A DNA stretch of 9,349 nucleotides. It comes from JANLUX01 sp031366005 (lineage in GTDB: Bacteria; Bacteroidota; Bacteroidia; AKYH767-A; OLB10). Every line of letters begins with the position of its first letter. Positions within the stretch are counted from its first letter, which is position 1. The notes under the pieces were generated by a model. That model worked only from the letters and a program-made list of their open reading frames with translations, did no database searches and was not told the DNA's origin. The position numbers were made by a program, and so were the translations under genes. Location of the stretch: assembly GCA_031366005.1 (NCBI GenBank), contig JANLZB010000095.1:1-9349 (forward strand), read 5' to 3'. Positions 1 to 5,157 of the stretch are shown in pieces.

Positions 1-16
1 CAAAAACAATTATCAA

Positions 17-220
17 ATGGGAAAAATAGTTTACGATTTTAAACTTAATACCGGGGACTGTAATCAGGGTAACAATGGATATCTTTATTTTTCCTGCCGG
101 TATTCAATCCAGGCATATAAAAGACATATCAATAGGATGTATCCTAAGTGGAATTTTTTTACAGTATATAACCACGACACTCAAGCTGAGTTATCAATTA
201 TAACAAGGTTGCAGGGTTAA
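17..220 (+). CDS. Doubtful small hypothetical ORF (67 aa)
   Basis: An ATG-initiated frame of 67 codons ending in TAA. The product is rich in Tyr, Phe and Asn and has four Cys/Trp residues. It has no signal peptide, no membrane segment and no motif I recognise. No convincing ribosome binding site precedes it, but that is usual in Bacteroidetes. If 351-374 is an integration junction, this ORF would lie at the outer end of the element to the left. It could equally be a chance frame in AT-rich DNA, since no neighbour supports it. Confidence 0.2.
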   Translation: MGKIVYDFKLNTGDCNQGNNGYLYFSCRYSIQAYKRHINRMYPKWNFFTVYNHDTQAELSIITRLQG

Positions 221-350
221 ATACAATGCACAAGGGTTCGGTTCCATCAGGGATTATAAATGCAAAATGTGTTCAATGTTTCACCAAATTGCGTCACCAA
301 TTTTGTTTTGATCCCCTATGTAATATAATATCAAAGCATTATAAAGAATA
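221..350. other. Non-coding AT-rich stretch beside a possible integration junction
   Basis: No plausible gene is seen. The one structure noticed is a pair of near-identical 10-mers, tcaccaaatt (281-290) and tcaccaattt (294-303), 13 bp apart. Short spaced direct repeats near an att site can be arm-type integrase binding sites, but two copies in AT-rich DNA are weak evidence. Confidence 0.25.
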
Positions 351-374
351 GTTCAAATCCCACCGACTCCACAA
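351..374 (+). other. Detached tRNA (or tmRNA) 3' end, probable att-site half
   Basis: The segment reads as a canonical tRNA 3' end: G351, the T-loop TTCAAAT (352-358), a 3' T-stem strand CCCAC (359-363), a 7-nt 3' acceptor strand CGACTCC (364-370) and discriminator A371. The 5' half is absent. The bases before 351 (gaata) do not form the GTGGG strand needed for the T-stem, and no GGAGTCG acceptor partner lies at the expected distance for a tRNA. A strong terminator follows 7 bases later, as behind a real tRNA gene. This is the arrangement left when an element integrates into a tRNA 3' end: the displaced 3' end and the native terminator stay at the far junction. On that reading the element lies to the left. 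The intact gene is not in the window, so tRNA identity cannot be given, and chance resemblance is not excluded. Confidence 0.5.
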
Positions 375-380
375 CAGTTA

Positions 381-419
381 AATGCAGGTCATATATTATA
401 AGTGGCCTGCATTTTTTTT
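381..419 (+). terminator. Strong rho-independent terminator
   Basis: A 10-bp stem pairs 382-391 with 403-412 (nine Watson-Crick pairs and one G-T wobble) around an 11-nt AT-rich loop (392-402). An uninterrupted T8 run follows at 412-419. It sits directly behind the tRNA-like 3' end and was probably that RNA gene's own terminator. It isolates the repeat array to the right from transcription entering from the left. Confidence 0.85.
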
Positions 420-439
420 AAATTTTTATTGAAGTAATC

Positions 440-696
440 CCATTTCATGGCCTTGCAAACCACTTTTATAATCCAACAATCAATAGTCATATCAAAGGCA
501 AAGCCCTTGCATATCCATACAAAGCAAAGTCGTAACCCCGGCAAAGCAGTTTCACAATCGTGCATAGCAAAGTCGTATCGCTTACAAAGCCCTTTGTAAT
601 CCTTGCAATCCAAAGTCGTATTGCGTGCAAAGCCGTTAGTGTAGCGCTGCAATCTAAAATAGTATCCTGTGCAATGCCATTGAACCATTTCGCATA
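440..696. repeat. Degenerate 43-bp tandem repeat array, about 6 units
   Basis: Units begin at about 440, 481, 524, 567, 610 and 654, so the period is 41-44 bp and mostly exactly 43. Each unit has a head like 'gcaaagtcgta', which is exact at 524-534 and 567-577, one base different at 610-620, and eroded at 481 and 654. A centre like 'gcaaagccctt' and a tail like 'taatccttgcaat' follow. The remains of a further unit may reach about 739. The period is not a multiple of three, so the array does not encode a peptide repeat in one frame, although it leaves long open frames on the minus strand. There are no unique spacers, so it is not CRISPR. Function unknown. Confidence 0.7.
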
Positions 697-796
697 GCCC
701 TTCACCCAACCTGTTTAACAAACTGGTAACCTGAAAAAATAATTTGATAATCCTTGTAACCTTTTTGTCCTCACCTCAGTAAAAGCCATTATTAGA

Positions 797-830
797 AACT
801 CATAATTCATAACTCATAATTCATAACTCC
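797..830. repeat. 14-bp-period AT-rich tandem repeat, left copy
   Basis: The 12-mer aattcataactc occurs at 804-815 and 818-829, 14 bp apart, inside a run of aactcataattcat units just ahead of the gene at 845. The same 12-mer with the same 14-bp spacing recurs at 7999-8024, on the other side of the defence cassette. Repeats of this flavour are common between Bacteroidetes genes, so the bracketing may be incidental. Confidence 0.75.
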
Positions 831-844
831 AAACTTCAATAGTC

Positions 845-1759
845 ATGGACAAAAACATCATTCGTGCAAACAACATCAATATGTTCAATGCAACACAGGC
901 ATGTCTTGTCAATTATAATGCAATCATCAACACCATGCCCGGCTTACAGGCTTCTTGTTTAACCTTTACGGGCATCATGCAATCCATCAATATTAAAATG
1001 GTATTGGTTAATAGCTCTAACAAAGGAGTAACCCTTGATAAGCATGCGCAGCGCAACCAGATGCAGCAATTAGCAATGATAATTGCCGACCGCGCCATCG
1101 GCTATGCCGGTTCTGTAAATAATAATGAACTTTATCAAACCTTCTTCCAGTCAATCCGGTCCATTGCACGTGCAAGTCAGTCGCTTGTTATCACCCGTTG
1201 CCAGGCTATAGCAAAGGCTGCTGCAGATAACCTCAATATCCTTCAACCCTGGAATATTACAGCAACCGAAATACAGGCACTGGAAAACAGCATCGCTCTC
1301 TACGTTGCATTATGCAACAAACAGACTGACAATGCAACCTCCATCCTCATAGCAAAAAGAGAAGTGGATTCATTAATAGCCGCTGCAAAAAAACTCCTTT
1401 CCATCACCATTGATAGAGGAGTAAGATCAATGAGCAGTACACACCCCACCTTTGCAGCTGAATATAAGCTCGCACGCAGGATAATTAACCTCGGTCATCG
1501 CCATACACAATTTAAAGGAGAAGCCGTTAACAAACTAACCAATCAGCAAATCAGCAACGCTGAAATAAAATTTATCAATGCAGATAAAACAGTCGAAACA
1601 CTAACCGATCAAAACGGAAAATACCGTGAGCATCTAAATCCCGATATCTATAACATCATAGTTACACATCCCTCTTATGAGCCATTCATGATAGAAGGAA
1701 TTAAAATCCACCCCGGTGAAATCAAAGTAGGAAACTTTGAATTAGTTCCGAAAGCGTAA
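845..1759 (+). CDS. Cytoplasmic helical protein with C-terminal carboxypeptidase-regulatory-like domain (unknown function)
   Basis: This 304-aa protein has two parts. Residues 1-215 appear almost wholly helical, rich in Ala, Ile, Asn and Gln, and contain the segment 'ARRIINLGHRH' (210-220). Residues 223-301 resemble a carboxypeptidase regulatory-like (transthyretin-fold) beta-sandwich, with 'GEAVNKLTNQQISNAEIKF', a 'TDQNGKY' turn (254-260) and a final 'VGNFEL' strand. There is no signal peptide, which is unusual because this beta domain is normally on exported Bacteroidetes proteins. I recall the overall plan (helical region, AR-I--LG motif, then this domain) as a recurrent, often multi-copy Bacteroidetes hypothetical family without known function. 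The ATG at 845 is the first in-frame start, and the protein opens directly into helix. It is separated from the downstream methyltransferase by about 128 bp and is probably its own transcription unit. GC content looks higher than in the defence genes. Confidence 0.85.
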   Translation: MDKNIIRANNINMFNATQACLVNYNAIINTMPGLQASCLTFTGIMQSINIKMVLVNSSNKGVTLDKHAQRNQMQQLAMIIADRAIGYAGSVNNNELYQTFFQSIRSIARASQSLVITRCQAIAKAAADNLNILQPWNITATEIQALENSIALYVALCNKQTDNATSILIAKREVDSLIAAAKKLLSITIDRGVRSMSSTHPTFAAEYKLARRIINLGHRHTQFKGEAVNKLTNQQISNAEIKFINADKTVETLTDQNGKYREHLNPDIYNIIVTHPSYEPFMIEGIKIHPGEIKVGNFELVPKA

Positions 1760-1845
1760 GGTCATAGTATGCTTAAAAGAAAGGGGGGATCGTTCCTAAA
1801 ATATTAATAACATTAAATCCCATTTTGTTAATAGTAATATAACAA

Positions 1846-1881
1846 TTTGTAATGAGCTGTTAAACTTTAAAACTAAATTTG
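1846..1881 (+). promoter_or_regulatory. Candidate Bacteroidetes promoter for the defence operon
   Basis: TAAATTTG at 1874-1881 matches the Bacteroidetes -7 consensus TAnnTTTG exactly. TTTG at 1846-1849 could be the -33 element, though the 24-bp gap is longer than the usual 19-21. A start point about 7 bases after the -7 element would fall on or next to the methyltransferase ATG at 1888, implying a very short leader or leaderless mRNA. A single 8-mer match in AT-rich DNA is modest evidence. Confidence 0.35.
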
Positions 1882-1887
1882 CAACTC

Positions 1888-2769
1888 ATGGAGTTGAGAA
1901 CAGACTTGTATTTAGGAGATAGTAAAACACAATTAAAGAAGCTTGAAGATAACAGTGTTGATTTAATTGTAACATCACCGCCTTATGCCGATCAGCGAAA
2001 AAATACTTATGGTGGTATTTTACATAATAAATATGTAGAATGGTTCTTACCTATATCTGAACAGCTTTTGCGCGTATTAAAACCAACAGGAACTTTTATT
2101 CTGAATATCAAAGAAAAAGTTGTAGAAGGTGAGCGTAGCACTTACGTAATGGAATTAATTCTGGAAATGCGTAAGCAAGGGTGGCTATGGACAGAAGAAT
2201 TTATCTGGCATAAAAAGAATTCATATCCGGGAAAATGGCCGAATCGTTTTCGCGACTCCTGGGAAAGGCTTTTACAGTTTAATAAAAACAAACACTTCAA
2301 TATGTATCAGGAAGAAGTGATGGTGCCCATGGGAGATTGGGCAAAAAGCAGGTTGAAAAATTTAAGTGATACAGATAAAATCAGGGATAATTCAAAAGTG
2401 GGAAGCGGATTTGGTAAAAATATTTCAAATTGGTTAGTGCGCGACAAAGCATACCCTACTAATGTTCTTCACCTTGCAACTGAGTGCAATAATAAAAAGC
2501 ACAGTGCGGCATTTCCTGAAGAGCTTCCAGAATGGTTCATTAAACTTTTCACTAAAGAACGCGATACAGTTCTTGATCCTTTTATGGGATCGGGTACAAC
2601 GCTAATGGTTGCAAATAGAATGAAACGCCATTCTGTCGGTATTGATATTGTTCCCGAATATTATCAGATGGTAAAGAGTCAGCTGAAGCCAGTTGAACTC
2701 TATTTGTTGGAACCACCTAAACCAAAATATGAAAAAGCTAAACCTCAAAGACGTTACGCAGTACGTTGA
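1888..2769 (+). CDS. Beta-class site-specific DNA methyltransferase (probably N4-cytosine), type II RM
   Basis: This 293-aa SAM-dependent methyltransferase protects host DNA from the endonuclease encoded next to it. Catalytic motif IV is TSPPY (29-33), embedded in 'DNSVDLIVTSPPYADQRK'. A likely target-recognition region lies between about 105 and 200. Motif X-like 'HSAAFPEELPEWFIK' (205-219), the SAM-binding motif I DPFMGSGTT (230-238) and motif II-like GIDIVPEYY (251-259) follow. Motif IV before motif I is the permuted beta order. S-P-P-Y, rather than D-P-P-Y, favours N4-cytosine methylation, but beta-class N6-adenine enzymes with this motif exist. I chose ATG 1888. A TTG three codons upstream (1879) is in frame but overlaps the putative promoter element. 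The 3' end overlaps the endonuclease gene by 41 bp, so the two are translated from one message. Confidence 0.92.
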   Translation: MELRTDLYLGDSKTQLKKLEDNSVDLIVTSPPYADQRKNTYGGILHNKYVEWFLPISEQLLRVLKPTGTFILNIKEKVVEGERSTYVMELILEMRKQGWLWTEEFIWHKKNSYPGKWPNRFRDSWERLLQFNKNKHFNMYQEEVMVPMGDWAKSRLKNLSDTDKIRDNSKVGSGFGKNISNWLVRDKAYPTNVLHLATECNNKKHSAAFPEELPEWFIKLFTKERDTVLDPFMGSGTTLMVANRMKRHSVGIDIVPEYYQMVKSQLKPVELYLLEPPKPKYEKAKPQRRYAVR

Positions 2770-3460
2770 AACCAATATTGGTGATTTCCATCAAAGACGA
2801 ATTTCGGCCTTAGACAATCTTAAACTTTCAAGTGTTTTAAGTAAGAAAAATCCTTATCTGTTTAAGGCGAAATATATTTTAACTGCGCAGGATATAATCA
2901 AAAGTATTACTGATGCGTATATTTCTTCTCAGGAAGAAGGAATTTTTGGAAATTGGTTAGAAGGACTTGCAATTTTTATCAATGAAAAGGTGTATGGAGG
3001 TCGGAAATCAGGTATTTCTGGAATAGATTTGGAATTTGATAAGGATGGAATTCGTTATATTGTAACAATCAAATCGGGCCCAAATTGGGGTAACAGTGGT
3101 CAGCTTAATAAAATGGTTGCTGATTTTAAAACAGCAAAGAAAACATTACGCACAAGCAATTCTAAAATTAATGTTGTTGCTGTAAATGGATGTTGTTATG
3201 GCCGGGAAAACACTTTTGATAAAGGTGATTACTTTAAATACTGCGGCCAGCGATTCTGGGAATTTATTTCAGGTGACAGTGAACTCTATACGCAACTCAT
3301 AGAGCCATTAGGACATCAAGCAAAAGAACGCAATGATGATTTTATAAAATCTTACGCACAAATGATAAACAAGTTTACTAAGGAGTTTGCGAATGAATTT
3401 TGTGATGATAGTGGAATGATTGATTGGAAAAAATTGGTAGAGTTTAATTCTGAATCATAG
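2729..3460 (+). CDS. PmeII-like type II restriction endonuclease
   Basis: This 243-aa protein is colinear with the family I recall as PmeII-type type II restriction endonucleases. Landmarks are 'NPYLFKAKYI' (41-50), 'WLEGLAIFINEK' (76-87), 'GIDLEFDKDGIRY' (98-110), 'IKSGPNWGN' (114-122), 'RFWEFISGD' (175-183), 'YTQLIEPLG' (187-195) and the ending 'IDWKKLVEFN' (231-240). The plausible PD-(D/E)XK-type core is D100 followed by T-I-K with K115. The usual Glu of E-x-K is Thr here, so the second acidic ligand may be E79 or E102. The ATG at 2729 was chosen over a TTG 12 codons upstream because the family's N-terminal 'KKLNLKDVTQYV' begins there. It lies inside the methyltransferase reading frame (41-bp overlap), typical translational coupling in RM operons. 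Cognate recognition site unknown. Confidence 0.8.
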   Translation: MKKLNLKDVTQYVETNIGDFHQRRISALDNLKLSSVLSKKNPYLFKAKYILTAQDIIKSITDAYISSQEEGIFGNWLEGLAIFINEKVYGGRKSGISGIDLEFDKDGIRYIVTIKSGPNWGNSGQLNKMVADFKTAKKTLRTSNSKINVVAVNGCCYGRENTFDKGDYFKYCGQRFWEFISGDSELYTQLIEPLGHQAKERNDDFIKSYAQMINKFTKEFANEFCDDSGMIDWKKLVEFNSES

Positions 3461-3504
3461 TATAACTAAATATAAAAAAATACTTCAGTCATTTTTTACA
3501 GTTA

Positions 3505-5157
3505 ATGAGTAGCATCAACTATATAGAAATTGAGTGTGAAAAAATCGAGCATTTTTTAAATGAGAATTTAATTTTACTTGTTACTGCTACCGACTTAGAA
3601 ACGCATTTTACTCATCAAAAACTTACTCCCATTTCAGGCTATTCTGATATTATAAGGGTGCATGTAGGCAAACAAACTTATTATTTAGGAATGTTTGGTA
3701 ACTATAAAATTGCACATGTTCAATGCTCAATCGGTTCAATTTCAAGAGACAGTTCAATAATGACAATTTCAACTGCTTTAGCAAAGCTGAAATCAAAAGT
3801 TGTTTTAATGATTGGAATTGCTTTTGGTGTCGATGAGACAAAACAAAACATAGGGGATGTATTAATTGCAGAGTCGGTGATTCCATATAATTCCAAACGA
3901 ATTGGGGAAACAAAGACTATTCAAAGAGGAATTGAAGCTCAGTCAAGTCAAATCCTTTTAAATAGGTTTAAGAACATCCGAACTTGGGAACATCGTATTA
4001 GTGAAGATAAAAAAGCTGCATTGATATTTACTAGAATACTGTCGGGCGAAGAACTCGTTGACAATTTAGATCACAGGAATAAACTAATAGAAGAATTTCA
4101 GGATTCAAAAGGCGGAGAAATGGAGGGTGCCGGGCTGTATGCGGCATGTGGAAATAAAATTGATTGGATTCTTGTGAAAGGCATTTGCGACTTTGCAGAC
4201 GGTAAAAAAGGGGTAAATAAAAAAGCAAATCAGGAAATAGCAATTGTTTCTGCACTAAGTGTTTGTGCTGAAATCTTTAATTCAACAACCGCATTCAAAG
4301 AATTAGACATCCCACCCTTTGAAAATTCCCAATCAGATTTGCTTTTTGAGAATCCTAATATTAACGAAGTGCTATTTGACTTTTATGATGAAAGCAAAGA
4401 GAAGTATTACATTGAAAGAGAAGGTGACAAACTCTTTAATCAAATTGTAAAACAATTTGGGATTTGGATTTATGGGCCTTCAGGATGTGGAAAATCAAAT
4501 TTGATTGTCCGAAATATAATCAGAGGGAAAACGGAGTTTATTCAAATAAATTTAGCTCCGTGTATCGGACAAGATATCGAAAGTTTTTTTAAGGAAATAC
4601 TTTATGAAATAGCCTCAAAAGTAGAAGGAGTTTCTTCCCAAATACAGCCACAAAGTTTTGCTGAGTGCAGTAAAGCATTAATTGCTTTACTTACGAAGCA
4701 TTATCAAAATAAGGAACTCATTATTTTCATTGAAGAAATACCTATTAGTTCTATAAAAGGTCAAAAGGAATTTGCAGAAAAAATTTTCTCGTTAGTGATT
4801 TCTAAAAACTTCATTGCAGGCTTAAGTAAAATAAAGTTTGTGCTTTCGTCAATTGAAAATCCGACAACACAAATTACAATCATTCAGCAAAAGATTCACC
4901 AACATTTAAGTTTTTTATCTCTTGAATATTGGTATGAAAAAGAGATTATCGCCTTGGTTGATATGATTGCAAAAGAATTTCAAATAGTTCTGAAGCCAGA
5001 ATTTAGAACTGAATTGATAACAAGTGCGAAAGGTTCACCACGATTCATCAAGAAGTTTTTTAGAAGTATTTATACACTAAGTAAATCTGACGACAAAACT
5101 TTGAGAGTAATTTTAAAGGAAACAGGAAGAGAACTAAGCCAAATAAATAATGTCTAA
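3505..5157 (+). CDS. PNP/MTAN-like nucleosidase fused to P-loop NTPase: probable immune effector
   Basis: This 550-aa fusion has two domains. Residues about 20-262 form a PNP_UDP/MTA-SAH-nucleosidase-like domain: 'GIAFGVD' (104-110), 'NIGDVLIAESVIPY' (115-128), the substrate-site 'GEMEGAG' (204-210) and 'KGICDFADGKK' (225-235). The last carries the catalytic-acid position (D229), in the GICDxADxxK form seen in PNP domains attached to STAND NTPases. Residues about 300-525 form a P-loop NTPase: Walker A GPSGCGKS (324-331), Walker B-like LIIFIEEI (405-412), a strand 'KFVLSSI' (444-450), and 'GSPRFIKKF' (510-518), a GxPR-type motif as in AAA/STAND proteins. No TPR, WD or LRR sensor follows the NTPase. 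Related PNP effectors degrade ATP or dATP on phage infection, so nucleotide depletion is the inferred output; the substrate is not visible from sequence. The gene starts 44 bp after the endonuclease stop and overlaps the next ATG by 8 bp, so the two proteins probably act together. Confidence 0.85.
   Translation: MSSINYIEIECEKIEHFLNENLILLVTATDLETHFTHQKLTPISGYSDIIRVHVGKQTYYLGMFGNYKIAHVQCSIGSISRDSSIMTISTALAKLKSKVVLMIGIAFGVDETKQNIGDVLIAESVIPYNSKRIGETKTIQRGIEAQSSQILLNRFKNIRTWEHRISEDKKAALIFTRILSGEELVDNLDHRNKLIEEFQDSKGGEMEGAGLYAACGNKIDWILVKGICDFADGKKGVNKKANQEIAIVSALSVCAEIFNSTTAFKELDIPPFENSQSDLLFENPNINEVLFDFYDESKEKYYIEREGDKLFNQIVKQFGIWIYGPSGCGKSNLIVRNIIRGKTEFIQINLAPCIGQDIESFFKEILYEIASKVEGVSSQIQPQSFAECSKALIALLTKHYQNKELIIFIEEIPISSIKGQKEFAEKIFSLVISKNFIAGLSKIKFVLSSIENPTTQITIIQQKIHQHLSFLSLEYWYEKEIIALVDMIAKEFQIVLKPEFRTELITSAKGSPRFIKKFFRSIYTLSKSDDKTLRVILKETGRELSQINNV

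Noticed and set aside
30..374. Complete tmRNA gene ending at 374
   Set aside because: No 5' acceptor partner for CGACTCC, no T-stem partner before 351 and no recognisable tag-peptide frame were found, so only a 3' fragment is supported.
440..696. CRISPR array
   Set aside because: The units abut one another, are degenerate along their whole length and have no unique spacers between identical repeats. No cas gene is present.
389..721. Long minus-strand reading frames over the repeat region
   Set aside because: Two overlapping frames both run through the 43-bp repeats. The peptides have odd Cys/Tyr-rich composition in shifting register, the frames start at or run into the terminator, and no domain is visible. 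They are by-products of the repeats.
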